Part shown: positions 1-9,945 of the stretch, in pieces
How positions within the stretch are numbered: the first letter of the stretch is position 1
Layout: each line of letters starts with the position of its first letter
Source of the DNA: Eutreptiella sp. 'Long Island Sound 2002'
Lineage: Eukaryota > Euglenozoa > Euglenophyceae > Eutreptiales > Eutreptiaceae
DNA: 64,000 nucleotides
Assembly (NCBI GenBank): GCA_964036045.1
Contig: OZ038398.1
Coordinates: 30,015,380-30,079,379, forward strand
Direction of reading: 5' to 3'
Program-made: the position numbers and the translations under genes
The notes under the pieces: model-generated
Told to the model about the DNA's origin: nothing
The model's input: only the letters and a program-made list of their open reading frames with translations
The model's database searches: none

Positions 1-789
1 GGCTGGAAGCTTGGCCTTTGCAGGGGTGCCGGTGTATCCGAGGGATGGGTGCTTCCTAAATTGCTTGATGTACTCCTCTTGTAACTTGACAGCCTTATCC
101 GTGTCCGTTTGAAATGGATCGGATGACCATGTAAGGTCCAATCCCTCGACCGTTTTTAATGGGTTAGGCGTGACAACGGGGAACACGGGTGGTTGCATGG
201 GTGCAACCGCATGTGGCTTTGCAACGGATGCGGTTGAGGCACGGGATGGGATGGGGAGAGGCCCGGTTGAGCTGGAACCTGTAGGTGGTTGCATTGGGGC
301 AACCGGAGGTTGCATTGGGGCAACCGGCTGTGGTGGTGGTGGTGGTGGTGGTGCAATACCCAAGCCGCTATCAATGCTCCCACCCCACATCCATTCTCCC
401 GAATCCAAAATATCGTCTGATTCGTTGCCTACATGCTCGACTATGATTGGGATTTGTGGTTTCGGCGGCTTGAAGGGAACCAATGCGTCATAAACCCGGC
501 GACACAACACCAGAAGAATCCACATTTGCTGTGGAAGGAAGGCAAAAAGCAATTCGGCAACAATTGGGCAAATTTGCAAAAAAGGGTTATGGAAATTTTT
601 GCGTTGCAATTGCCCCAAGGGAAGAAACTTTCCCGTAGATGGACGCATTGGACAAATGGGCTCGTGCCCCACAAGACCGTTCTTGTCCTTGAACTGCTTA
701 CCACACTTAGGACACTTCAGCCAACCAAGCGTGCACACCAATTGTCCGCAGCACAAATGCCTTGCCGCTGCATGACTTCTCCCAGAAGT
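1..789 (-). CDS. Partial zinc-finger protein with Pro-rich linker (runs off window)
   Basis: An uninterrupted minus-strand frame of 263 codons ends only at the window edge; an in-frame TGA at 790-792 bounds it upstream. Residues 26-46 show C-x2-C-x12-H-x3-C, the spacing of a classical C2H2 finger with the last ligand replaced by Cys (C2HC). Residues 1-25 are also Cys-rich. An acidic stretch is followed by seven prolines (about 147-153) and a disordered Pro/Ala/Ser linker with three copies of VAPMQPP or a one-step variant (from about 156, 163 and 195). The final 50 residues are Lys/Glu-rich and probably helical. A zinc finger suggests nucleic-acid or protein binding; no family is recognised. 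The hydrophobic stretch at about 500-620 could be a retained intron, since CCTTCCTTCCACAG at about 520-535 resembles an acceptor. The true start is probably in an upstream exon; a possible splice site is TCATGCAG near 769. Confidence 0.6.
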
Positions 790-792
790 TCA

Positions 793-1375
793 GCCCCGGG
801 CACGTAGCCGCACGCACTTTTGCACGTACGTGGGCAAATGACAAATTATCACTCATTAGATAGAAAAACCTAAAATGGGACCAATCAAAATGACGTGGAA
901 AAAATTAAGAAAAAGGTGGATAACACGGCACAAAAATTGACATTGCACGGAATAGACCTTGTTAGCATGCAGCATGCACTACTCATTAAACCAAACGCCT
1001 AATTGAAACAAACGCCTAATTATGCACCAACCGTGGAAAAATGTTTTGGCCTCTCTATACCATACCGTACATACAGTGCCAGTAAGGCTGGTTTGCGAAT
1101 GGTGGCGCGTCCCGTCTTTAAACCCCAACGCGCCATGGGGCTCGGCCATTCTACATCCCCGGTCCTGTCGACGCATGTGAATTTGTTGTGCAAAGATGCC
1201 AACAAGTTCACACATTTTTTCCTATCTAAAAAACACATGCACTGGGGCAGCTCCATGCATGCTCGCCGACCTTAGTTGGACACGGGGACGCTACAACACA
1301 CTGCAACGGCAGTTGTGTTGGTGATTGTGCAACTGGACCAAACATCCCATAACCACATCCCGATGCATAATGCAA
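793..1375. other. No gene recognised
   Basis: AT-rich sequence with scattered stops in all frames. I see no exon with splice sites, no RNA gene and no repeat worth naming. It may hold introns or the upstream region of the minus-strand gene to its left. Confidence 0.4.
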
Positions 1376-1415
1376 CTAATTACCTAATTACCTAATTACC
1401 TAATTACCTAATTAC
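1376..1415. repeat. Octamer microsatellite (CTAATTAC)5
   Basis: Five perfect head-to-tail copies of CTAATTAC fill 40 bp. Noncoding simple repeat. Confidence 0.95.
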
Positions 1416-1583
1416 ACAAACATGACAAACGTAGGTGCATGGAAATTGTACCAATACCTGCCGCAGAGACACATCATCATCATGGAATCTTGAGAGCAAA
1501 GGCAAAGAGGCAAAGAGGCAAAATGCAAAAGTGCAAGGCCCAACGCAATATGGCTAGACGGTTGGGTGGCTAGGTGACAAGGC

Positions 1584-1629
1584 GGCTGGGTGGCTGGGTG
1601 GCTGGGCGGCTGGGTGGCTGGGCGGCTGG
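1584..1629. repeat. G-rich octamer repeat GGCTGGGT/C
   Basis: Nearly six copies of GGCTGGGT or GGCTGGGC, ending two bases before a long C run. On the plus strand the G-rich stretch and the C run are adjacent, so they could pair or each form non-B structures. Confidence 0.9.
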
Positions 1630-1631
1630 AG

Positions 1632-1667
<36 letters not shown>

Positions 1668-1680
1668 CCCCCTCCCCCCC
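1632..1680. repeat. Poly-C tract (35 uninterrupted C, then C-rich tail)
   Basis: Thirty-five consecutive cytosines at 1632-1666 are followed by two shorter C blocks. The complementary poly-G strand can form G-quadruplexes and the C strand an i-motif. Length is prone to sequencing and assembly error. Confidence 0.9.
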
Positions 1681-1927
1681 ACTGACCGGAACCGCTCCTC
1701 CACAACCCACAACGTATGTCAACAAATAATGTGTATTCTCTCTGCTTCTAGTGGTTTTGCAACAAAAGTTGGAGCAAAAGTTGGTCACTACAACATTGTA
1801 CCACACCAATTTGCCACCCTTGATGATAGGCAACCAACAAATGCTATAATTAGAACACATCCCCAAGCCAGCCTTGTGTTGTAAGCGTCAAAAGCACTTA
1901 GAAACGTGTTGAATGACCATGACTTAC

Positions 1928-2081
1928 CTTGTGCAGGCAGATGCAAGCCACATTTTGGTGGCAAAAGCAAACAATCTTCACAATTGCACATCTCCCTCCC
2001 AACCAACATGTGCAGAATTGGTCCAAACACCCCAACGGCCGAACAACGAACTTGTGACCTATGGAAAGGGACCCTAACCAC
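1928..2081 (-). CDS. Possible exon ending at a consensus GTAAGT donor
   Basis: A minus-strand frame opens with ATG at 2081 and reaches CAAG followed by GTAAGT at 1927-1922, a textbook 5' splice site. The stretch before the donor has four Cys in a short span (MCNCEDC, then KCG). It could be an upstream exon of the zinc-finger gene at 1-789, but I cannot find the joining acceptor. The product is unrecognised. It could also be a chance frame. Confidence 0.25.
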
Positions 2082-2089
2082 GAGTTAAA

Positions 2090-3126
2090 CCCATAAAACG
2101 TACGTCACCCTGTGGCCAAACACCCAAAAACGAACTTCTAAACTCGAAACATGGGACATGTCGAGATCCAACCCATCATGTCTCAAGGACATGGCATGCT
2201 CAGAGTACATGACCAATGACCAAAGTTTCACTTGAAGGGAACAAACCCCCAACAAGTACAACACATGACCAACCAAAAGACAACTCAAACCACGTTTTCG
2301 ACATGACTAGACAGCTGCAAGCTGTCCAATGCAAAAAACACCACTTCGAACGCAAACGGTGGCACAAAGTTATTCAAATGCGTCTACATACAACTCAGTC
2401 CAAGTTAGTGGGGTTGGGGTAAAAAGTGGTCCTCTAAGTGTCTGAAAGTTTGACCAAATTACACTGCGAAATCGGCGACTCGACGACATTACAGATAGCA
2501 CACCTGGTAAACAGACACCTGAAAAAGACATTCCCAGCATCTCAACCTTTCATCTGCCAAAAATTTCGAGAAAATCTCAAAACTCTGCGCGTCGCGGTTC
2601 AATCCAAGTTAGCGGGGTTTTCCCTTATTGCTTATGCGCGACAGCGCGCTGGTAGATGCGGCGGCTGGGAGAGGGCCCCGGCCGCCACGGACCACTGAAC
2701 CATCTGTATAGAAGTGCGTACCCCCTCCTGGAGCAAGTGGGGTAGATTTTTTGGGTCTGAAAGGCAACGAAAATATGCAACAGACTCGGAATCCAAATCC
2801 GCACAAATTGATGTGATGTGAAAATCGTAAAATTGCTACTAAAAAATCGACTTTTTAGCAGCAGGCAAATTCCAACTATGGCGCCGGTCGAACTGTCGAT
2901 ATTTTTGGAACCGTCGAAAATTGAATCTCATTGTCCGAATTTGAACATAATTAATTTGACATAAGCAATAATTGATTCCTTATTCACATCTTCACAACTG
3001 ATGAGCAACATGTATTCGTTGGTCTCAGCTTTAGAGTTAAGAAAAAATCAACTCATCGGTTCCAATCTTGTAGAAACGGAAAAAATTTCCGAGAATGGAA
3101 AATGTTGCACGAAGGGTATGAGATTT
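2090..3126. other. No gene recognised
   Basis: Moderately AT-rich, with short frames only. A minus-strand frame at about 2609-2806 contains FYTDGS, which resembles the start of retrotransposon RNase H domains, but the residues after it do not continue that family. A short related motif (CAAGTTAG, then GGGGTT) occurs near 2400 and 2606. Confidence 0.35.
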
Positions 3127-3664
3127 CTTGTTCAAATCCCCCCCGCATGGGGCTGGCTTCTGTGGGGGTCGGGGTGTTGGGGGCCCCTGACCCCGCGCCA
3201 GAAGCAGTGACCAACTACTACGTTACGCGACCCCCCCCCCCTGGAAGACAGCCCTTCTCAAAACCCCGCAATGCAGCCCCTTCAAATGATCGCAATGGAA
3301 TTCTAAGAACGCGACTCTTCTTCTTTTTGGCCGATGATGGTCGTTTTGGTGAATTAGGACCGTTTTAAGCAGCTTTTCGGGCAGTCTCTGAAAATTTGGG
3401 GCCGTTCTTCCGTATTGGCTCTTGCTTGCGAAGTTACATCATGTTGTAGCCCCTTAAAATGACCAGCTCGGGCCAAAACGTCAGAAAAGCAACCTAATTG
3501 GCCAAGTCAGGTCCCTTTTTGATGATTTACGGTGAATTTTGTGCGTTTTTAGGCAGTTTTTTGCCATTTTTTTCGCCATATTTGGCATGTATACTTGCTG
3601 CCCATCTGGCAAACCTTTTCTGCCAACGGGGCAACCATATTGTGCAAGAGGCAAGAGGCAGCAC

Positions 3665-3716
3665 CCGCTAGGCTACGTTTTTGTGGGGCTTGGCCCACAA
3701 AAACGGAGCCTAGCGG
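3665..3716. repeat. Hairpin, 23-bp stem, 6-base loop (copy 1)
   Basis: The arm beginning CCGCTAGGCT pairs with the arm ending AGCCTAGCGG; 22 of 23 positions match around the loop GCTTGG. It is immediately followed by a second small palindrome, CGGCGC-TG-GCGCCG. Confidence 0.9.
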
Positions 3717-4394
3717 CCGGCGCTGGCGCCGTTGCTCCCGTGTTTTCATGGTTTTCTCCTTCTCCGCCTTTGAATGGTCTTTTTGCCTTTGTGCTCCTGG
3801 TCCTCGCCGTTCTCATCTGAGCATCCGTGCGACCCCACCTCGTGCATCTTTCCCCCGCTTGTTCAAATCCCCCCCGCAGGGGGCTGGCTTCTGTGGGGGT
3901 CGGGGTGTTGGGGGCCCCTGACCCCGCGCCAGAAGCAGTGACCAACTACTACGTTACGCCACCCCCCCCCCCTGGAAGACAGCCCTTTTCAAACCCCTTC
4001 TATGCAGCCCCTTAAAATGGTCGCCATCGAATTCTAAGAACGCGACTTTTCTTCTCTCTGGCCGACGATGGTCGTTTTGGTGAATTAGGACCGTTTTAAG
4101 CAGTTTTTCGGGCAGTCTCCGAAAATTTGGGGCTGAATTCCGTATTGGCTTATGCTTGCGAAGTTACATCATGTTGTAGCCCCTTAAAATGACCGGCTCG
4201 GGCCAAAACGTCTGAAAAGCAACCTAATTGGCCAAATCAGGTGCCGATTTGATGATTTACGGTCAATTTTGTGCGTTTTTTGGCAGTTTTCTGCCATTTT
4301 TTTCGCCATATTTGGCATGTATACTTGCTGCCCATCTGGCAAGCCTTTTTTGCCAATGGTGCAACCATGTTGTGCAAGAGGCACGAAGCAGCAC

Positions 4395-4446
4395 CCGCTA
4401 GGCTTCGTTTTTGTGGGGCTTGGCCCACAAAAACGTAGCCTAGCGG
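4395..4446. repeat. Hairpin, 23-bp stem, 6-base loop (copy 2)
   Basis: Same structure as at 3665-3716, again 22 of 23 paired. The two copies differ at the one mismatched position (A/G in copy 1, T/T in copy 2), so pairing is kept everywhere else. Confidence 0.9.
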
Positions 4447-5440
4447 CCGGCGCTGGCGCCGTTGCTCCCATGTTTTCATGGTTTTCTCCTTCTCCGCCTT
4501 TGAATGGTCTTTTTGCCTTTGTGCTCCTTGTCCTCCCCGTTCTCATCTGAGCATCCGTGCGACCCCACCTCGTGCAATTTCCCCCCGCTTGTTCACCTCC
4601 CCCCCCATGGGGGGCTTTTAATTGGGGGGCCGGGGAATGGGGCCCCGCCCCCCTCTAAAAGCAGTCCTTATGCCATTATATACAGTCCGCGCGCCGAAAC
4701 GAAACATACTTCAAAAGTCTATGATGCAGCCCCTCTAAATGACCGCCTCAGAGAGCTGATTCGCACTGTCATATTTGTTTTGATCAATCATGGCTGTTTT
4801 GCAAAGTTAGGACCTTTACAAAGTTTTAACTTCTTTAACAGCATCCACTAATTCCATATAACCTAGGGATGCGATTTAAAGGTGCACCAGCAAAGTTGAG
4901 GTGCCGCACAACACTATATATAAGCCACAGGAATCTATTTGCCATATTATTTATTTGCTGTGCACGCGTGCATTTCGCAGTCGCCGGCATTTGCGATCTT
5001 TCATTTTAACTGTTCAAAGTGAAATCGGGCTACAGTGCACGAAATTTCAATCTAAGACCAGTTTTATAAATGATTTGAAAAGCCTCGTCTTGCTGTATAG
5101 TTGAAAAACCGCCGTGATTTTGTTTTGGCACCGCTTTTCGATTTGACGGTTTTCAGCGCATACAACCGCCTTCACAAGCTCAAAAATGAAAAGAATACCC
5201 CCAAATTGACCGAAATTTCCATTCATTTCGTCAAAATCCGATACAATAGGCCCGAGTTATGAATATGTCGATTTTATGCTATTTGCAACCTGTGTCGCTA
5301 ATCTTGCCAAATGCACCCTCCCTGTCTTTGCGCTGCTGGCTTAAACACAAGGCAAAGGAGTGTTTTTGCTCTTGTTTGTCACCGCCTGGCTCCACTTCCG
5401 ACATAGAAAGGTGACCCAAAAACGGCTAAAAACGTAATAG

Positions 5441-5483
5441 GGCTTTTCTTTTGATGGTGCTTCGCACCAGCAGAGGAAAAGCC
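5441..5483. repeat. Nested hairpin
   Basis: Outer arms GGCTTTTC and GAAAAGCC enclose a perfect inner stem TGGTGC-TTC-GCACCA. It could be an RNA stem-loop or a remnant of a fold-back element; nothing adjacent decides this. Confidence 0.7.
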
Positions 5484-6972
5484 AGACCAAGCACGAAAGA
5501 CGAAGGATTCATTTAATCCTACTTTTCCACACCCTCCACAACATATCATGTATCATTGCTTCATTGCAATTTCGTCAACATGCTCATCGTTGTTTGTTAA
5601 AAATACTTGATCATGCATGTGCATATTGTGCAATTTGACTTCCACGTCCGACAGATACCTTTCAGAGGCAATCGCAGCCCGCACACTGCCCTTCCCCATC
5701 TCGTGGAGCCCCCCTCCACTTGTTATTCATTCAATCGGTTTGTTCGGTTGTGCGATGCACTGAGCACTTTGGAATGCAAAAGCAAGCCTTTGCATGGTTT
5801 TGGATTCCGCACATTGCCAAAGTACAAATGATGTCACCTTTAGCATTGTTTTGCGACATCGAAGTGTGTTACAACATTCTTAAAATTTTTCGTACCATTG
5901 TACATTGTAAGGTAAAGGTACCAAAGGCTAGAAGTCATCCAGTAATCGTAGTTCCGCTCCGAGCAATCAAATATTCTTCATTCAGGCATTTAGGTGCAAG
6001 TATAACAAAGCCACTAGAGTAAAAACTATCGAACATCGAAGCCATCGAGCAGCAAGGAGAACAATCAAAGATAGACCTGTGTTTTAGGAACCTTTTGTTA
6101 GAAAAAAAGTGAAACGCTCGAAATCTTGGTTAAAATGATATGATGTCTTTGTTTATGTTTCCATTATCTTTTTGTATGTGCACTAGCTGTCTCAAAGAAA
6201 CCTACTATCGCATGCAAAGCTATGATACGTGACTTGGGCACAGAAAAATAAATATTGTAGGCAGAAATATCCAAAGTTGGAAAAGTAGGTCGCCAAAGAC
6301 TGTTTTTGGGACAATGTTTGTTGTTTCTGGATTTCATGCTCAAAAAGTAGACTCAATGCTTACCCATATGGCAGAGTTGAGAATGGAGACCTAGCCCATC
6401 GAAAATCTCTGCATGGGAGCCGAAGACAATGCAAAGGTTAATTTGGTATTTTTAAACGTGCTTGTAGCAAAAGGCAAAGCATTGGTGAAAATTACAAGTT
6501 TTCTTTGGCAACTACAGTGCTACAAATGTGGGTTTTCATCGAGGCTCGTATGTTTGTTACTAAACTCCTTCTTCAGCTAGCAAGGCAGTAGACACATATA
6601 GATAGCAAAGATGGAGCCGGTTGGGGAGGCGTAAAGAGCAATCGGTCACTACTACCATAATGCCGAGGGCAAATGAGTTGCGCTTTGCTGAAAAAATGCA
6701 GTTTCGCTGTTTTTTGTAGCCTTCAATCGGAAACATTGTGTCGAAACATGTTGTCTTTTCCACAGCAAAGTAAGGTAGGTCATTGTATCAAAGTGTGCAA
6801 AACGGAGTTACGAAACATTGCATTCAGATCGTTGAACTTCATGTTTGCCAAAGTAGGGTTGTTTTGAACAATTTGGAACCGCGAAACAGCTATTTTTTCA
6901 ATATTTTTATCGATTTTGCACATTTTGAGCCCAGAAGAGAGGCCTGTCTGAGACCAAACGATGAAAGGATAT

Positions 6973-7021
6973 GCTAGGCTTGGTTGGGGGGGCGCGTAGC
7001 GTCCCGGCAACCAAGCCTAGC
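6973..7021. repeat. Perfect 14-bp inverted repeat, 21-base loop
   Basis: GCTAGGCTTGGTTG is repeated as CAACCAAGCCTAGC around a G/C-rich loop. It lies just downstream of the stop of the minus-strand frame at 7086-7265, so it could act as a 3' end stem in that transcript. This is inferred from position only. Confidence 0.75.
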
Positions 7022-7085
7022 CATGTAACATGCATCAAACCTATCTTTTTTTCTTAGAATTGCTTAATGTATGAAGTAACCATGC

Positions 7086-7265
7086 CTATACATATGTAAA
7101 GGGGTCGCATACTTCAATGTTGCCTTCATTTTCTTCATCTTCTTCATCTAGATAAAAATTTTCATCCTTAGTGTCGGTTTTACACTTTAAACAATCTTGC
7201 TGGCTAACTAGAGCCACATACATGCATAGAAAAAAATTGCTTCTATTCACGAAGGTTACAATTGT
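7086..7265 (-). CDS. Possible last exon, acidic C-terminus
   Basis: Fifty-nine codons are open from just after an upstream TAG (CCTAG at 7266-7270, which could serve as an acceptor) to TAG at 7086-7088. It contains a CLKC pair followed by an acidic run (LDEEDEENEG). It lies downstream, on the same strand, of the better supported exon at 7419-7720 and may be the 3' end of the same gene. No homology is recognised, and the joining donor is not identified. Confidence 0.35.
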   Translation of the reverse strand, partial: TIVTFVNRSNFFLCMYVALVSQQDCLKCKTDTKDENFYLDEEDEENEGNIEVCDPFTYV

Positions 7266-7418
7266 CTAGGGCTGCCTTTCTAATCTATGCTTCTGAGCTA
7301 GGACTCAGCTTTGATGCATTTGCCTAATTACGCTAGTAGGTAGGCTATACCTCGTTTAGATGGTGTTGCATGCATTGTGAGCATGGACTCTTTTTTTATA
7401 ACTGTAGCCCTAGGCTTA

Positions 7419-7720
7419 GCTACAAAATCCTTCATGGTTCCATGATTCGAGCCTGCTTCTCCCCTTCCCCCTCCCTTGTTGTACATAGTTGGCAAACAAG
7501 TCATTTCGGAACTCAAAGATCGCACTAGTAATCACATCTGTGGGTGGCACCCCAAAGAGGTTGGTGGTACGGACTGCACTATCATCTGGGGAAACAACCC
7601 GGCCCCAAAGTAGTTGACCACATCGATGGCAACGGGCATCGAACGGTGGCGAGCACAAAACATCCAAACCATCAAGCCAATACTCTCGGACAGATTTCAA
7701 AGAAATGTGAGATGGCAACT
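7419..7720 (-). CDS. Exon of unrecognised protein (CHRCGQLLWG motif)
   Basis: A strong 3' splice site (CTTTTTCTGCTTCAG, minus strand) ends at 7721. The frame that follows reads through to a stop at 7416-7418. The translation has good coding character: a helical stretch, one CxxC pair (CHRCG), then residues such as RTTNLFGVPP and a Phe/Arg-rich segment ending in a basic RGKGRS patch. A lone CxxC could be half of a zinc site completed elsewhere. The last codons may already be intron, because no clear donor is visible. The acceptor itself lies in the first copy of the ~184-bp tandem repeat. Function unknown. Confidence 0.5.
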
Positions 7721-8200
7721 CTGAAGCAGAAAAAGGCACTTTTTCTACTTTTTTACAAAAAAAGGTCCAGGTGTGTCACTTTGCTGGGTTGTGGGCACCT
7801 GGGAGACTCAGAGTTTAAAGAATGTACAGTCATTTACTGTACGGAGCCACCTTACAAAAGTGCTGAGGCTCCCAGGTCTCAAAAAGTTGTTGCACTTGCA
7901 ACTCTGAAGCAGAAAAAGGCACTTTTTCTGTTTTTTTACAAAAAAAAGGTCCAGGTGTGTCACTTTGCTGGGTTGTGGGCACCTGGGAGACTCAGAGTTT
8001 AAAGAATGTACAGTCGTTTATTGTACGGAGGCACCTTAAAAAAGTGCTGAGGCTCCCAGGTCTCAAAAAGTTGTTGCACTTGCAACTCTGAAGCAGAAAA
8101 AGGCACTTTTTCTACTTTTTTGTAAAAAAAAAAGGTCCAGGTGTGTGACTTTGCTGGGTTATGGGCTCCTGGGAGGCTAGGAGTTGATAGAGTGCAACAT
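7715..8200. repeat. ~184-bp tandem repeat, 2.6 copies
   Basis: Copies start with GCAACTCTGAAGCAG at 7715, 7898 and 8082 (periods 183 and 184). Each complete copy holds an inverted repeat, ACCTGGGAGACTCAG facing CTGAGGCTCCCAGGT (14 of 15 paired). Inside it is a second one, GTACAGT facing ACTGTAC, perfect in copy 1 and with one mismatch in copy 2. Copy 3 is cut short near 8200. Confidence 0.9.
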
Positions 8201-8225
8201 AATTTATTCGTTGCAGGCTCTTTTT

Positions 8226-8299
8226 ATGGCAGCAAGAATGGATGTGCACTGCCTCGCGTGCCAACTTGAAGGCACAGAAGTTGGGAGAGAGGAGGACAG
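8226..8299 (+). CDS. Possible first exon with CxxC motif
   Basis: ATG at 8226 follows TTGCAGGCTC and opens a frame containing HCLAC. It ends at GGACAG before GTTAGT at 8300, a usable donor (phase 2). If the donor is not used, the frame continues with WCVRC, making a C-x2-C-x16-C-x2-C zinc-ribbon-like pattern. Its phase does not fit directly onto the frame at 8605, so another exon would be needed between them. Unrecognised product. Confidence 0.3.
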
Positions 8300-8503
8300 G
8301 TTAGTGTGGTGTGTGCGGTGTGTCAAGCGAATAATGTATTCTTTGCCTCTCGCAAATGTGCTTGCTCTCTCACAAGGTTCGAGCACGCAAAGCTTCAAAG
8401 TAGTGCTTTGTATCAACCAAACTTTCACTTTTTTCGTCAAAGGTGCCCACCAACTCTTGCTCCGCCCTCCCTTGGCCACCTCGCCACCTCTCCCTCTTCC
8501 CCC

Positions 8504-8534
<31 letters not shown>

Positions 8535-8575
8535 CCTCTTGTGTGTGTGTGTGTGTGTGTGTGTTTGTGTGTGTG
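8504..8575. repeat. (CT)n-(GT)n compound microsatellite
   Basis: About 13 CT dinucleotides lead through a short interruption into a GT tract with one T-rich break. It lies upstream of the acceptor at 8602-8604, where the CT tract could serve as an extended pyrimidine tract. Confidence 0.95.
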
Positions 8576-8604
8576 CCCGCGCGGCCCTGGCACCTTCTCT
8601 GCAG

Positions 8605-9126
8605 GTTTGGGGTACTGTTCGTCGTTGCTCTACCACCTTCAAGTTCGCACAAAAAGTCAGACTGGTATGTAAGCCATGCGTGCCACCTACCTTGACCTTT
8701 GGAATTGATATTCGTGCCAAGAGTGGAACCACGCACCACACCAGCGATCTGGTATTGTCGCCGGTGAGACAACGTTCCCTGGCTCTTCAGGCGAACAGAC
8801 CAGACGCCAGTCCCGACACGGCCCTCTGTTCAAGTTTGAGCCCCAAATCCCCTGCTGGGGAACTGCTGTACACGACAGAAGAGATTCACCCGGCGGACTT
8901 CTACAAAACCGTGGACAACGAGTTGACTTCGTTGTGCAAGTGCCAAGAAGAGGAGGAGGAGCGTGATTGGCTGCAACTGAACGAGACCGAAGCGGTGCTT
9001 TACCGTCGCATAACGGAGTTCAAGCGCAAGGATCGTCAACAGGCGCTGGAAGACGTTTTATATTTTGGCGTCATCCACCAATTTCGGGTACTCCCCTTCC
9101 AAGTAGCTAGGTACGAAACCACATGA
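8605..9126 (+). CDS. 3' part of an unrecognised gene (helical, Glu-rich C-terminus)
   Basis: After a good acceptor (CCTTCTCTGCAG, ending 8604) a phase-0 frame of 173 codons runs to TGA at 9124-9126. The first part has a LVCKPC pair followed by a segment ending FGIDIR. The last third is strongly helical, with a run of five Glu and then alternating acidic and basic residues. An internal stretch from GTATGTAAG (8667) to CTCTTCAG (about 8790) looks like an in-frame intron whose length keeps the frame, so both spliced and retained forms are possible. Alternative donors near the end (GTACTC, GTACGA) mean the printed stop may be intronic. Convergent with the minus-strand gene starting at 9363. Function unknown. 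Confidence 0.5.
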   Translation, partial: VWGTVRRCSTTFKFAQKVRLVCKPCVPPTLTFGIDIRAKSGTTHHTSDLVLSPVRQRSLALQANRPDASPDTALCSSLSPKSPAGELLYTTEEIHPADFYKTVDNELTSLCKCQEEEEERDWLQLNETEAVLYRRITEFKRKDRQQALEDVLYFGVIHQFRVLPFQVARYETT

Positions 9127-9362
9127 CACCGGGTGATGGAAAACAAGCTGAGCTCTTCAGTGAATTTTCGAGGGTATGAACTTGGGTGAAAGCGGGTAGG
9201 TGGCGAACACGCTGCGGAAACGTGTTCTTTCAACACAATTTTTGGTCTAAGGAAGTAGTGTCTTGATTCGAGTTCTCGTGTTGGGTGTTGATACATTCAT
9301 TCTGGTTGGATGGTTGGATTGAATTCAATGGGCCACCTGCACGCACACCGCTTTGGCGACCA

Positions 9363-9785
9363 TCAAACCTGCACTGGCGAGTGGGCCATTTTTGACAACG
9401 TACGGCGGTAACATTCGTGACGCCAAAGCAGCCTTTCGCCTTGCCTTCCGGTTTGCAGGATTTTGCAGGAAGAAGTGCGGGACCAGGTCCAAGGGTTATG
9501 GAGCAACTGGTCCCGGGAGTTTGTCCAGACACAGTTTAGCATTTCGTCCCTGAATTCCACGCTGTAGGTGGCTTTGCCACGTGCCACCAGCCCCAGTACC
9601 CTGCCTCTTTCATGCTCTTGTTTGCCTGCCCCCCAAACGTCTCCTCGTATGTCGCCACTTGACCGGGGTGCCATCAGGCCTGCGACCTGCCGGCACAGCG
9701 CACACACTGCAGCGTACACCATGGCATGCTTGGTACTTGCGTACTTGGGGTTACTGACCCGGACATAGGCCTCTGCCAGCCAGAC
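9363..9785 (-). CDS. Exon of unrecognised minus-strand gene (3'-most recognised)
   Basis: The acceptor GATCAACAG ends at 9786 and the frame is open to a stop near 9363 (about 140 codons). The N-terminal half has clear coding character: helical, with AEAYVRVSNPKY and a Cys-containing hydrophobic helix. The part after FRDEMLNCVW is less convincing, because a second frame is also open there, so a splice or frame change is possible around 9530. No family is recognised. By orientation and spacing it belongs with the exons up to 12868. Confidence 0.4.
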   Translation of the reverse strand, partial: VWLAEAYVRVSNPKYASTKHAMVYAAVCALCRQVAGLMAPRSSGDIRGDVWGAGKQEHERGRVLGLVARGKATYSVEFRDEMLNCVWTNSRDQLLHNPWTWSRTSSCKILQTGRQGERLLWRHECYRRTLSKMAHSPVQV

Positions 9786-9945
9786 CTGTTGATCATCCTG
9801 CCCTGTGCAGTCGGCATTTTGTTTGCTCTTCGCGGAGGGGGTTCTCAACAGTCTTTACCGTACGTGTAGACATTGTTTGCACATCGACTTTGCTGTTTCG
9901 CCGTTGTGGCATACCATCTTGACGTTGCTGTCCAACCGCCCTCAG

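Larger units (their letters stand above)
3127..4830. repeat. ~730-bp tandem repeat, 2.4 copies
   Basis: Copy 1 starts at 3127 and copy 2 at 3858, both with CTTGTTCAAATCC. A diverged third copy starts at 4587 (GCTTGTTCACCTCC) and fades by about 4830. Each copy begins with a C/G-rich self-complementary block (GGGGTCGGGG facing CCCCTGACCCC, with GCTTCTG facing CAGAAGC). This is followed by a GACAGCCC segment, AT-rich sequence and a long hairpin near the 3' end. Frames of 60-120 codons exist on both strands but differ between copies and lack coding character, so I treat this as noncoding repetitive DNA. Confidence 0.8.
4851..7085. other. AT-rich region without a recognisable gene
   Basis: Frames are short and on both strands with no coding character, and no paired splice sites frame a plausible exon. 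The only structures noticed are the hairpins at 5441-5483 and 6973-7021. Confidence 0.4.

Noticed and set aside
156-383. Poly-His protein on the minus strand
   Set aside because: It is a shifted frame of the Pro-rich linker of the 263-codon zinc-finger frame.
2609-2806. FYTDGS motif as retrotransposon RNase H
   Set aside because: Only five or six residues match; the following residues and the neighbouring frames show no reverse transcriptase or RNase H continuation.
3127-3140. tRNA-type B box (GTTCAAATCC) suggesting a SINE
   Set aside because: No A box at the right distance, no tRNA cloverleaf and no A-rich tail; the motif sits in a C-rich block and is probably chance.
8204-8772. Minus-strand frames with Thr-His and Arg-Glu repeats
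   Set aside because: They are translations of the CT/GT microsatellite.
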